This document shows positions 8,741-16,933 of a stretch of 45,458 bases of DNA, in pieces; the stretch's first letter is position 1, and each line of letters begins with the position of its first letter. Origin of the DNA: Desulfobulbus propionicus (GTDB lineage Bacteria > Desulfobacterota > Desulfobulbia > Desulfobulbales > Desulfobulbaceae); the NCBI GenBank assembly GCA_002746685.1, contig PDQK01000009.1, forward strand, positions 1 to 45,458, read 5' to 3'. Under the pieces are notes generated by a model, which worked only from the letters and a program-made list of their open reading frames with translations, searched no databases and was not told where the DNA came from. A program made the translations under genes and the position numbers.

Positions 8741-9379
8741 ATGGCAAAAAAAACAAAAAATAACGTTGATAATAAAATAGTTAGCAGGATTTATGGATAT
8801 GGAAGGGGGTGGGTGTTTACCCCTAACCACTTCAAGGATCTTGGTAGCCGTGATGCAATTGCTTCGGCTCTGAAACGACATAAGCAATCCGGGTTGATCC
8901 GCCAACTTGCCAGAGGGGTATATGATTACCCTCAAACTGACCCAGACCTTGGACCGTTAGAACCCACCAATGAGGAAATTGCCAAAGCACTTGCCGGTCG
9001 TGATGCGACCCGTTTACAGCCTTCCGGTGCTTATGCAGCCAACCTGCTAGGCCTCTCCACACAAGTACCAACAAAAATAGTTTACCTCACGGATGGCCGT
9101 TCGCGTACAGTGCAAATTGGCAAGCGTCAAATATCACTCAAGCAAACAACTCCACGTAACATGGCTACCGCAGGAAAGATTAGCGGTCTTGTAATCCAAG
9201 CCTTACGCTACCTCGGCAAGAAGAATGTAGATCTGGAAGTGATCGATATACTAAGAAAAAAGGTAAGCGCCGAAGATCACAAACAGTTAATGAAAGACAT
9301 CCGTTACGCCCCCGCCTGGATTGCCGACATATTCCATGATCTTGATAAAAAATGGCACGGTGTAGAATTATATGAATAA
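8741..9379 (+). CDS. AbiEi-type antitoxin (DUF6088 family)
   Basis: A 212-residue protein from the ATG MAKKTKNN. An N-terminal winged-helix segment (about 15-60, with RGWVFTPNHF..RDAIASALKRHKQSGLIRQLARGVYDYP) should bind DNA, and RLQPSGAYAANLLGLSTQVPTKIVYLTDG is the conserved AbiEi-like core. Type IV antitoxins of this family repress their operon and counter the nucleotidyltransferase toxin encoded next. The toxin gene starts inside the last codons (eight-base overlap). An upstream in-frame ATG at 8705 is rejected because it overlaps the operator. The pair is surrounded by transposon debris, pointing to acquisition by transfer. Confidence 0.88.
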   Translation: MAKKTKNNVDNKIVSRIYGYGRGWVFTPNHFKDLGSRDAIASALKRHKQSGLIRQLARGVYDYPQTDPDLGPLEPTNEEIAKALAGRDATRLQPSGAYAANLLGLSTQVPTKIVYLTDGRSRTVQIGKRQISLKQTTPRNMATAGKISGLVIQALRYLGKKNVDLEVIDILRKKVSAEDHKQLMKDIRYAPAWIADIFHDLDKKWHGVELYE

Positions 9380-10391
9380 CATGCTGGACATGACGAATGA
9401 CCGTCGGCGACAAGTCTTCGAGCAAACTGCTGCCAGAATGAATCTGGCCGAAATTGCCGTAGAAAAGGATTTCTGGGTCTGCTGGATTTTGGACACACTC
9501 TTTAAACTCCCGTGCGGTCAACATCTCACATTCAAAGGTGGGACCTCATTATCAAAGGTCTGGAATTTGATTGATCGTTTTTCCGAAGACATTGACATGA
9601 CGATTCACCGGGATGCGCTAGGTTTTGGAGGTATCAATGCACCGCATACCGCACCAAGCAAAAATCAGCGTAAAAAAAGACTGGATGCGCTTAAAAGTGC
9701 ATGTGAGCTGTATATTAAAGACACCCTCTTGAATGAATTGGATACAGCCATCAGAGCGGGCCTGTCTGATAACGACACATGGTCACTTGTCTGTGATTCC
9801 GAAGACAGCCAGACTCTTTTATTTCAATATCCAAGCGTATTCCCCACAGGAGCTGAATACCTGCGACGTTGGGTAAAAATCGAAATGGGCGCACGTGCAG
9901 ATGTTGAACCAGCTGATAATGTCGTTATTCAATCTTATGTAGCCGAAACTTTCCCTGCCTTGATCCCAGATGCAGACGTGAATGTTCGTGCCCTGCTGCC
10001 CATTCGAACGTTTTGGGAAAAAGCAATGATGCTACACGAAGAAGGATTTCGTCCACCAGGCAAAAAGAGGAACGTATCTCTCGCGCGGCATTACTATGAT
10101 CTCTACCGAATGATAATAGCAGGGGTTGCTGATGACGCTGCTGCCGATCTAGAACTTTTCCAGAATATCGCCAACCAAAGGGAAATGTATTTCAACTATG
10201 GATGGGTGGACTACAGTACCTATCGACCTGGTCAACTGAGTATCGTCCCAGGCGATGAGCAATTGCCGGACTGGGCAACAGACTACAATAACATGAAAGA
10301 TGAAATGTTCTTTGGTGATCCACCCGATTTTGAGAAAATCATAAAAGAAGTTCGCAGATTTCAAGATAAGTTCAACGAGGTTGCTACCTAA
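9372..10391 (+). CDS. abiEii: AbiEii-type nucleotidyltransferase toxin
   Basis: A 339-residue nucleotidyltransferase-fold toxin. FKGGTSLSKVWNLIDRFSEDIDMTI (about 53-78) carries the GS motif and the DxD metal site of AbiEii/AbiGii proteins, and FWEKAMMLHEEGFR...LARHYYDLYRMI holds the conserved K and the R-H-Y-Y-D-L-Y motif. Known AbiEii-related toxins such as MenT block translation by adding nucleotides to tRNA, or protect against phage by abortive infection. Both motifs are intact and length is normal, so it is likely active. It is cotranscribed with the upstream antitoxin. Which target it modifies cannot be seen. Confidence 0.9.
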   Translation: MNNMLDMTNDRRRQVFEQTAARMNLAEIAVEKDFWVCWILDTLFKLPCGQHLTFKGGTSLSKVWNLIDRFSEDIDMTIHRDALGFGGINAPHTAPSKNQRKKRLDALKSACELYIKDTLLNELDTAIRAGLSDNDTWSLVCDSEDSQTLLFQYPSVFPTGAEYLRRWVKIEMGARADVEPADNVVIQSYVAETFPALIPDADVNVRALLPIRTFWEKAMMLHEEGFRPPGKKRNVSLARHYYDLYRMIIAGVADDAAADLELFQNIANQREMYFNYGWVDYSTYRPGQLSIVPGDEQLPDWATDYNNMKDEMFFGDPPDFEKIIKEVRRFQDKFNEVAT

Positions 10392-10483
10392 CTCCTTTTG
10401 TATATTGTTACCATTGCGCTGTAAATCGAGCTTTACGGCAAAACAATATGAGGCCTCATATGTATTAGTCGTAACGGCTCATC

Positions 10484-10683
10484 AAAAAGGGCAAACTCGT
10501 TTAACAGAGTTTGATGACCAGATTCTGTCGCTTTATGCCCGTGGAATGACAACCAGAGGGATATTGCTAAAGCCTTCAGGGAAAGGAATGGAGCAGAAAT
10601 AGAGCTGAAAACCTTTGCCAGAAAATGGGATGGTAAGTACCCTTCGATCGCCAAATCGTGGGCGGCTCACTGGGAAAATGTCA
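10484..10683 (+). pseudogene. internally deleted IS256-type transposase
   Basis: Frame one reads KGQTRLTEFDDQILSLYARGM then TTRG, matching the N-terminal third of IS256/mutator transposases. About 60 bases on, a different frame reads IAKAFREGNGAEIELKTFARKWDGKYPSIAKSWAAHWENV when the fragments are read together, matching the F..KW..KYP.I..SW..+WE.. block near the C-terminal side. The intervening DDE core is missing and the frames are shifted, so two distant parts were joined by deletion. Confidence 0.7.
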
Positions 10684-10895
10684 GTGACACAAAATACTTT
10701 ACAGAGTCTTTTATAACAGTATTTTCAGCTACTTCATCAACTCTGTTTTTGAGTTTACGAGGATCACATAATCAGCAGTTCTGTCTGTTTTTCCCGGAGC
10801 AGTAAGGGGCCGGAAAAGGTACAGTTGTATGCAGGTCAGTGACAAACACCGTGAGCTGTTACAAAAAACTGGTAGTTGGCCCCCTAAAAGAGAGC
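10684..10895. other. non-coding flank between transposase remnant and mscS
   Basis: A frame continuing the transposase tail stays open to a TAA at 10803-10805 but shows no recognisable homology. From about 10877 the sequence matches the downstream side of the mscS fragment at 7946. No promoter, RNA or terminator was recognised. Confidence 0.5.
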
Positions 10896-11750
10896 TCATC
10901 GACGGGTATGCTTTTCAATCCTCACACTGGGCATGGCAAGGGGGATATTATTTTCCCGTAAAATTGTAAGCACATCGGTAAGTACTGTTGAACGTATTTT
11001 TGTTCTTTTACGTACATCATCTATATAGTAACGGGCTTCAAGAAGGACTCCAGCTAATTGATGCCCCCCTCTGTCGTCCCACAAGGATCTTACCACCACT
11101 TGTGCGGTACCGGGAATCACTTTCCCGCCCGACTCAATAGCCTTGATTATTAACTGTTCACAGAGTTGTAAATCAGCGTGGTAATCAACCTGCAAGCGGA
11201 TTCGAACCCGAACCGGTGTATCGCTGTAGGAAAAATTGGTTATGACTGAATTGGCAAGCAAAGAATTGGGATAATTGACACTGACACCATCCGTATTCAG
11301 GATACGGGTACGACGCAGCCCGATGTCTTGTACATCGCCCCATGCTCCCCAATGCCTGCCAATATGTTCTATTTTTACCCGGTCATTGACTCGTAAGGGC
11401 CTGTCAGCAATAAGGAAAATACCAGACAGGATATCGGCAATGGTTTCCTTGGCCGCAAAACCGATGGATACTCCAAAAATCCCGGCTCCTGCCAAGAGAG
11501 GAGAAATTTTGATAGCGTTTATTTTCAGCACGATGGCAAGGGTAGTGAGCAGGGCCGCAATCCACAGAAATTGCTTAACAAACTGCACCATGCGGTCGTC
11601 GAGATCATTGGAAGTAGCAAGAGCTACTTTCTCCATTCGTGAAAGAATGGCCGTACGAAAAAACCAATACAAGATCAGTGAAGCCAGTATTGCCAAAAGA
11701 GATTGGCTTATTCTGTTTAAACCCAGCCAGAAATCAATCAGTATATCCAT
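10896..11750 (-). CDS. small-conductance mechanosensitive channel, MscS family
   Basis: A 284-residue inner-membrane channel. Two to three membrane spans (about 15-35, 60-80, 88-110) precede the pore-lining helix and beta domain GAGIFGVSIGFAAKETIADILSGIFLIADRPLRVNDRVKIE, which is the MscS signature; the C-terminal alpha/beta domain ends in PLAMPSVRIEKHTRR. It releases osmolytes on hypo-osmotic shock. Length matches E. coli MscS (286). A decayed copy of its 3' end lies at 7946-8030. It appears monocistronic on the minus strand. Confidence 0.92.
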   Translation of the reverse strand: MDILIDFWLGLNRISQSLLAILASLILYWFFRTAILSRMEKVALATSNDLDDRMVQFVKQFLWIAALLTTLAIVLKINAIKISPLLAGAGIFGVSIGFAAKETIADILSGIFLIADRPLRVNDRVKIEHIGRHWGAWGDVQDIGLRRTRILNTDGVSVNYPNSLLANSVITNFSYSDTPVRVRIRLQVDYHADLQLCEQLIIKAIESGGKVIPGTAQVVVRSLWDDRGGHQLAGVLLEARYYIDDVRKRTKIRSTVLTDVLTILRENNIPLAMPSVRIEKHTRR

Positions 11751-11845
11751 GGTAACTGTATGAAATTTAGGTGTAAGATGGTTTTAATGTTGTTTGTGAA
11801 AAACGCTTTGTATCAACAACCAGTATTGTATACTCAATTTTTCCT

Positions 11846-13249
11846 TTAAGAAACTCCTTCTGCTTTCTTTCGCTCCTTATACCTTCCAGCGGAGCAGATC
11901 ACACCGAGACAGCTGATACCAGCAAAAAAGGCCATTCCCCATTGCATACTGCGCATAAACGCTTCATGGGTTACGACGGTAAGTGGCGCATACCCCATAA
12001 AACGTTCAACCAGAAAGGTGGAGCTCGCCATACTAATCAGCATACCAAGATTTCTCATGATAGCGGTGAGGCTGGAAGCCATGCCGTAGAGTTCTTTGGG
12101 TACTGAGTTCATGATTAAGGTCATGTTTGGTGAGGAGAAAAGAGCAAAACCGGTCCCCATGACGATGAAGATGAACACTATAAAAGCAAGAGAGCTGCCC
12201 GACTCTATCCTGGTGGCACAAAACAGCGAGATCGTGCACAGTCCCATTCCCAGGGTGGCAAGCTTCCCCGGATAGATTCGGTCGGCAAGCTTTCCCGCCC
12301 CAGGGGAGAAGATGCATTGAAGCAGCGTTTGTATCATGAGCAGTAACCCTGTAATTTGGGGTGACAATCCTTTTATGCTCTGCAAATAGAGACTGAAAAA
12401 GAAAATGATACCAAAGCTGGCGGCATAATTGAGCATTGCAGCTATGGCGCTTAAACTGAGCGTACTGTTGGATAGCAGAAAGTGGACAGGGAGCATCGGT
12501 GAGCAGACCCGTCTCTCAAGCATGAAAAAGAACACTATTCCCAGCATGCCGAGCACGAGTAGAAAAAGAGTCCAGCTGCCAAAAAATTTCCTTCCTGTGA
12601 CGCCTGCTGTCAGGCAAAAGATGGTTATGATAAAGAGCAGACTGCCCGCAACATCAAAGTGTTGCGATCTATTCCCCCACCATTCTCCCTTCAGGGCAAA
12701 AAAGCACAGGACAAGCCCGATGAATGCAAAAGCTGCACTGAAAAAAAAGAGAAACTGCCAGTTGATGGAGGAGACCAGAAATCCTCCCAATGCCGGCCCA
12801 GCCGATAACCCGGCATAAACCGAAGCAATAACCAACCCCATGCTTTTCCCTCTTTGTTGCGGTGGAACAACCGAAGAGAGAATAGCAAAACTGGCTGTGG
12901 TAATAAGAGCATTGGACATTCCCTGCAGTAATCTCATGGCCAGGAAAAACTGGATAGTGGGGCTGAAGGTTATACCGGTAGTCGTGAGGATGAAGGACGA
13001 GATGCCGACAAGAAATATTTTTTTCCGCCCGTAAATATCTGCAAGCTGTCCGGCTGAAAGCAGCAGACCGCTCAGACCGAAAATGTACAGCATGGTTGCA
13101 AGGCTGAGCTGGTAGGTTGAGGCATGAAAATGTGTTCCTATTGCGGGCAGGGCAACGTTGACGCCTGCGGACATAAATGGGGTGATAAACTGAACCAGGC
13201 AAATGATGATCAGGGTGATACCGTATTTGGGAGACTCTGTGGCGTGCAT
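11846..13249 (-). CDS. MFS transporter, drug:H+ antiporter (DHA2-like)
   Basis: A 467-residue, strongly hydrophobic protein with about 14 membrane segments. Motif A is present as GQLADIYGRKKIF after the second span, and GPALGGFLVSSINWQFLFF fits the motif C/antiporter region. The ATG at 13249 (MHATESPKYG) is preferred because AGGA precedes it; an upstream TTG would add seven residues. It lies 66 bases after the permease gene of the ABC system and may share its message. Likely efflux of a drug or metabolite; substrate unknown. Confidence 0.87.
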   Translation of the reverse strand: MHATESPKYGITLIIICLVQFITPFMSAGVNVALPAIGTHFHASTYQLSLATMLYIFGLSGLLLSAGQLADIYGRKKIFLVGISSFILTTTGITFSPTIQFFLAMRLLQGMSNALITTASFAILSSVVPPQQRGKSMGLVIASVYAGLSAGPALGGFLVSSINWQFLFFFSAAFAFIGLVLCFFALKGEWWGNRSQHFDVAGSLLFIITIFCLTAGVTGRKFFGSWTLFLLVLGMLGIVFFFMLERRVCSPMLPVHFLLSNSTLSLSAIAAMLNYAASFGIIFFFSLYLQSIKGLSPQITGLLLMIQTLLQCIFSPGAGKLADRIYPGKLATLGMGLCTISLFCATRIESGSSLAFIVFIFIVMGTGFALFSSPNMTLIMNSVPKELYGMASSLTAIMRNLGMLISMASSTFLVERFMGYAPLTVVTHEAFMRSMQWGMAFFAGISCLGVICSAGRYKERKKAEGVS

Positions 13250-13315
13250 TACTCGTCCTGTGAGGTGCAAAAGGGGCTTGGGCTGGTTGTCTTTTTTGTT
13301 ACCCTGAAAGAAGCG

Positions 13316-14056
13316 TTAGAGGTAACTCCAGCGACAACATATTTTTTCAAGACGATCAAGGAGAAGATAGAGGGTAAATCCAAGCAGTACCATGCCGGTA
13401 ATGCCGCTGTACAATGCAATGTAGTCTGCCCTGCCCCAGGAATCCATTATGATATACCCCAGCCCTTTGGTGGTGGCAAAAGATTCGACAAAAAAGAGAA
13501 TTGCCACAGCCGTTCCCACTGAAATGCGCAACGCCGTCAGTGTTTTGGGTAAGGTTGCAGGGATGATCACGTGGCGATACAATTGGTACCTGTTGCTGCC
13601 GAGGGTCTGGAGAGAATAGAGGTAATTTTTGTGAATGCCTTTGGCAGCGTCCCTGGTTGTTACCAGGATCTGGAAAAATATGATCAGTCCAATCAGCGAA
13701 ATTTTTGAAAGGTTGCCAATGCCGAAAAGGATGATGATCAGGGGCAACAGCACCACATGGGGAATGGGATAAAGCAGGTAGATAAATGGAGAGAGGGTTT
13801 TGCGTAACATCGGTTCATGACCAATGAGCAAACCCAGTGGAACTGCACTCACAGCCCCAAGCAGGACACCGGCTATTGCTCTGAACCCGCTTATCAGCAG
13901 GTCATCGATAATTGCCCCTGTAAAGAGTTTGTGGACAAAGTCGGCCAAGACCTGCCAGGGTTGGGGCAGGGCCATGGTATCCAGCACAAGTGCCGCACCT
14001 TCCCAGCAGACGAGTAAAAGCACCGCTGCTAAGGCTAAATCACGCCTGCTTTGCAT
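13316..14056 (-). CDS. ABC transporter permease (SsuC/TauC/NMT1-associated type)
   Basis: A 246-residue inner-membrane permease with about six membrane spans and the BPD coupling loop RDAAKGIHKNYLYSLQTLGSNRYQLYRHVIIPATLPKTLTALRIS, with the EAA-like L-G-S block typical of the SsuC/TauC family. It overlaps the ATPase gene by 17 bases. Together with the two upstream genes it forms an importer for a small organic solute. Confidence 0.9.
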   Translation of the reverse strand: MQSRRDLALAAVLLLVCWEGAALVLDTMALPQPWQVLADFVHKLFTGAIIDDLLISGFRAIAGVLLGAVSAVPLGLLIGHEPMLRKTLSPFIYLLYPIPHVVLLPLIIILFGIGNLSKISLIGLIIFFQILVTTRDAAKGIHKNYLYSLQTLGSNRYQLYRHVIIPATLPKTLTALRISVGTAVAILFFVESFATTKGLGYIIMDSWGRADYIALYSGITGMVLLGFTLYLLLDRLEKICCRWSYL

Positions 14057-14783
14057 GACATTCCTCCATTAAGAGTTTACGCAACACCTTGCACCGCTGA
14101 AAAAAGAGTTCCTTGCCACGGTAGTCAGCCGTTCCAGCTTCATGGTTTTCCATCTGTTGAATAATTGTACCTGGGCTGTTACCAAGCACTATAATCTTAC
14201 GGCCCAGGAAAACCGCCTCTTCAATGGAATGGGTGACAATGATGGGCAGTACATTTTTTTGCTGCCAGACGTGCAGGAGCAGGTTCTGCAGCCGTTCTCT
14301 GGTCAGGGCATCCAAAGAAGAGAGCGGCTCATCCATGAGCAGGATATCGGGTTGAATAACCAGCGTCCTTGCCAGCGCGACCCTTTGCTGCATACCGCCT
14401 GAGAGCTGTGATGGATAATAGGTACCATAGGAAAGCAGTGCCATTTCTTCCAACATCTGCTCTACCCTGACTGCGGTCTCATGTTTGGCGATGTTCTGTA
14501 TCTTTAAGCCCAGAGCTACGTTCTCATACACTGTTTTCCAGGGAAACAGGCCGTAATTCTGGAGAATCGTGCCACACCTGGCCTGGTCAGCGATATGGAT
14601 CTGCCCCATCATTGGCTGTAATAGTCCCGCAAGGAGAAACAGCAGGGATGTTTTGCCACATCCTGAAGGGCCAATAATTGCCAGGCTCTCTCCTTGGGGC
14701 ACATGAAAGGAAATATCCTTTAATATCCAGTGCTGCTGTCCGTTGTCGGAGTAAGCAAAAGAGAGATGTTCTACTTCAATCAT
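14040..14783 (-). CDS. ABC transporter ATP-binding protein (SsuB/TauB type)
   Basis: A 247-residue ATPase with Walker A GPSGCGKTS, Q-loop ILQNYGLFPWKTVYENVALGL, signature LSGGMQQRVALARTL, Walker B ILLMDEPLSSLD and H-loop VTHSIEEAVFLG. The QNYGLFPW..NV pattern is shared with nitrate/sulfonate/taurine importers. Its start overlaps the binding-protein stop by four bases and its end overlaps the permease. Confidence 0.93.
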   Translation of the reverse strand: MIEVEHLSFAYSDNGQQHWILKDISFHVPQGESLAIIGPSGCGKTSLLFLLAGLLQPMMGQIHIADQARCGTILQNYGLFPWKTVYENVALGLKIQNIAKHETAVRVEQMLEEMALLSYGTYYPSQLSGGMQQRVALARTLVIQPDILLMDEPLSSLDALTRERLQNLLLHVWQQKNVLPIIVTHSIEEAVFLGRKIIVLGNSPGTIIQQMENHEAGTADYRGKELFFQRCKVLRKLLMEECHAKQA

Positions 14784-15724
14784 GGAACTTGGGGTAAAAA
14801 GTCCTGACTCACCATGTACTCGTACGCTACTGGCTCGACATCTCCTTTTTGAGTCAGCCAGTCTATTACCGGGGTGTAGAGGCTTTGGGGAAAAGGTTGT
14901 GGTGGTGGATATGAAGGGATGGGATAGCTTTGGGCCAGGTTCGGCGGTATGCGTCCTTTTTCCACAAACAGGGAGCGGTATTGCTCTGGCTGCTTGTTGA
15001 TCAGTTCAACGGCTTGGCCATAAGCAGTGAAAAATCGAGTTATATCGTCTTTGCGGTTATCCAGGGCCTGGTTACGAAAGATAAGAACGGTTTGGGATAA
15101 GCTCTCTTTGGTTTGGTTGTCGGCCAGGATTCGTACTGCTCCTTTTGCTGCTGCGATGGACGCCAGGGGCTCGGGAAGGGTGGCAGCCTTTATCGCCCCG
15201 GAGAGCAGCATTTGCATCCGAATGGGCATTTTCTTGATTTCGATTTTTTTGATCTCACTTGCTGAAAATCCCTGCTCAAGCAGCATGCGGTCTGTGACAT
15301 ATTCTATGATCGTGGAGTTGGAGATACCAATCGCCACCCCCTTGAGCTCCTCAACCCTGGTTACACCAGCCCCAGGAGCAGCCAGAATGGCAAAGACGCC
15401 TTCCTTTGGACTTTTGCCAAGACTCAGGGAGGTTATTTTGATCAGGTTTCTTCCTTGATCAAGAAGAATGGCGCCAATCGGATCACTCAGGGCGCCGTCA
15501 ATGGCTCCTGCAGTCAGCGCACTGTCCCTTTCCAAGGCGCTGAGAAAGGGGATTAATTCAACCTCAACTCCAACGCGGCTATACAACCCTTCCTTTTCAG
15601 CCACATACATGGGCACCACGTCTTCAATTAAAAGTGTACCTATCTTCAAGGGCTCAGAAGCCCAGCAGAAAATGGGGAAAAAGAGGATAGAACACCACAC
15701 AAAAAATCGAGGGAAACGTTTCAT
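14780..15724 (-). CDS. ABC transporter periplasmic substrate-binding protein (NMT1/SsuA-like)
   Basis: A 314-residue exported protein. The ATG at 15724 follows an AGGAGT site and opens a signal peptide (MKRFPRFFVWCSILFFPIFCWA). The mature part begins LKIGTLLIEDVVPMYVAEKEGLY, the usual first strand and helix of NMT1/SsuA binding proteins. An in-frame extension to 15859 is rejected because it lacks a ribosome binding site and would bury the signal. Possible ligands include sulfonates, nitrate, thiamine precursors or a carboxylate; no TPP or SAM riboswitch was recognised upstream. Confidence 0.88.
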   Translation of the reverse strand: MKRFPRFFVWCSILFFPIFCWASEPLKIGTLLIEDVVPMYVAEKEGLYSRVGVEVELIPFLSALERDSALTAGAIDGALSDPIGAILLDQGRNLIKITSLSLGKSPKEGVFAILAAPGAGVTRVEELKGVAIGISNSTIIEYVTDRMLLEQGFSASEIKKIEIKKMPIRMQMLLSGAIKAATLPEPLASIAAAKGAVRILADNQTKESLSQTVLIFRNQALDNRKDDITRFFTAYGQAVELINKQPEQYRSLFVEKGRIPPNLAQSYPIPSYPPPQPFPQSLYTPVIDWLTQKGDVEPVAYEYMVSQDFLPQVP

Positions 15725-16280
15725 AACTACTCCTTTACATCTGCAGGGATGTGTAAAACAGAGATTTGTGGATATATCCGTATAGCTCGGAACTACTCCG
15801 CATTTCTCATTTGACCAAAGAAAAAGGCCATAAAAGTTGTAAAATAAACGTTTTTTCAAAACGATAAGTCAAGTAGCACGCATGGCCAATGGAAAGAGAA
15901 TGTACTCAAGTTGAAGGTGCATTTCAAGCACTGGGAGTGAAATCAAAGCAAATTTTGACGGGCTCTATTCCTTCTGATAGAAGTCCTTTTGATGCGTGAA
16001 TTGGAGAATCGCACTGAAATTCCTTGGCGATTTGCAAGGTATTTTAGCTACTCCCAAGCTTTGATACACGGTATGGTTTTCCATCTGCCAGCAAAATAGA
16101 TCAACACCGCATTTCTTTTTCGTAGATATTTACCTTATTTGTCGTTACTGTCCAAAAATGAAAACACTGTGTTAAGCGCCTTTATGCAATTTTTACTTGA
16201 TGTACTCACTGAAGGACGTGAATGGGTGTTCATTTTACTGAATTATGAACAAAACGTAACCTTAAGCAAAAGGAATTGTT
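15725..16280. other. intergenic region, no gene recognised
   Basis: About 550 bases, AT-rich, between the divergent binding-protein and CBS genes. Short frames exist (for example 15888-16001, plus strand, 36 codons) but lack a ribosome binding site. The region must hold both divergent promoters; no convincing consensus pair, hairpin or RNA was recognised. Confidence 0.5.
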
Positions 16281-16850
16281 ATGGAGCAGATATCTGTCAA
16301 AGAACTCATGGTACCAATTTCTGAATATGCCACAGTCACTGTCGGTACTTCTTTAATCGATGCTGTTATAGCTTTGGAGAAAGCCCAGGAAGCATATTCC
16401 GCAAGTAAATATCAGCATAGAGCTATTCTTGTTCTTGACGAAAATAATGCTGTTATCGGAAAGATCAGCCAGGTTTTATTACTGGCAACCATTGAAACCC
16501 GATACGATCTTGGATGTGATGTGGAAAGTTTAAGCCGTTTCAAATTCAGTGATCAATATATAGCTGATAAACGTGAACAATACAGACTGGAAGGTCCAAT
16601 ATTGGACGATGAGTCTTTTCGGACATTAGTGCAAAAAAAAGTAGAGGAGTTTATGCAGCGTCCAACGCCAGGCGAATTTGTCTCTGAGGAAAGCACATTG
16701 GATGTGGCGATCCATAAACTCGTCGCAGGGACTCTGCAATCACTGCTGGTCACCCGTGGAAAAGAGATCGTCGGGATTTTAAGAACAGGAGACGTTTTTG
16801 CTTCTGTTTATCAGGAAATACGTAAAAAAGCCGAATCGTTAGGTAGTTAA
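16281..16850 (+). CDS. CBS-domain protein
   Basis: A 189-residue cytoplasmic protein with a split pair of CBS modules. The first (about 5-75) begins VKELMVPISEYATVTVGTSLIDAVIALE and includes HRAILVLDENNAVIGKIS; the second (about 125-185) has FMQRPTPGEFVSEESTLDVAIHKLVAGTLQSLLVTRGKEIVGILRTGDVF. A linker of about 50 residues rich in charged groups separates them. CBS pairs bind adenosine ligands such as AMP, ATP or S-adenosylmethionine. AAAGGAA precedes the ATG. It is followed 83 bases later by a beta-helix protein gene, perhaps in one operon. No effector domain is attached. Confidence 0.9.
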   Translation: MEQISVKELMVPISEYATVTVGTSLIDAVIALEKAQEAYSASKYQHRAILVLDENNAVIGKISQVLLLATIETRYDLGCDVESLSRFKFSDQYIADKREQYRLEGPILDDESFRTLVQKKVEEFMQRPTPGEFVSEESTLDVAIHKLVAGTLQSLLVTRGKEIVGILRTGDVFASVYQEIRKKAESLGS

Positions 16851-16933
16851 TGGGCAAGGGGTTTGCCGCTGGCAGCTACGCTATTTGATATATTCATCCT
16901 GTGTACACGGTATCTTTTCGATAGAGGACAAAC

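Noticed and set aside
10381..10602. 73-codon plus-strand frame as an intact gene
   Set aside because: Only its middle matches an IS256 transposase and the end is out of frame, so it is recorded as a pseudogene.
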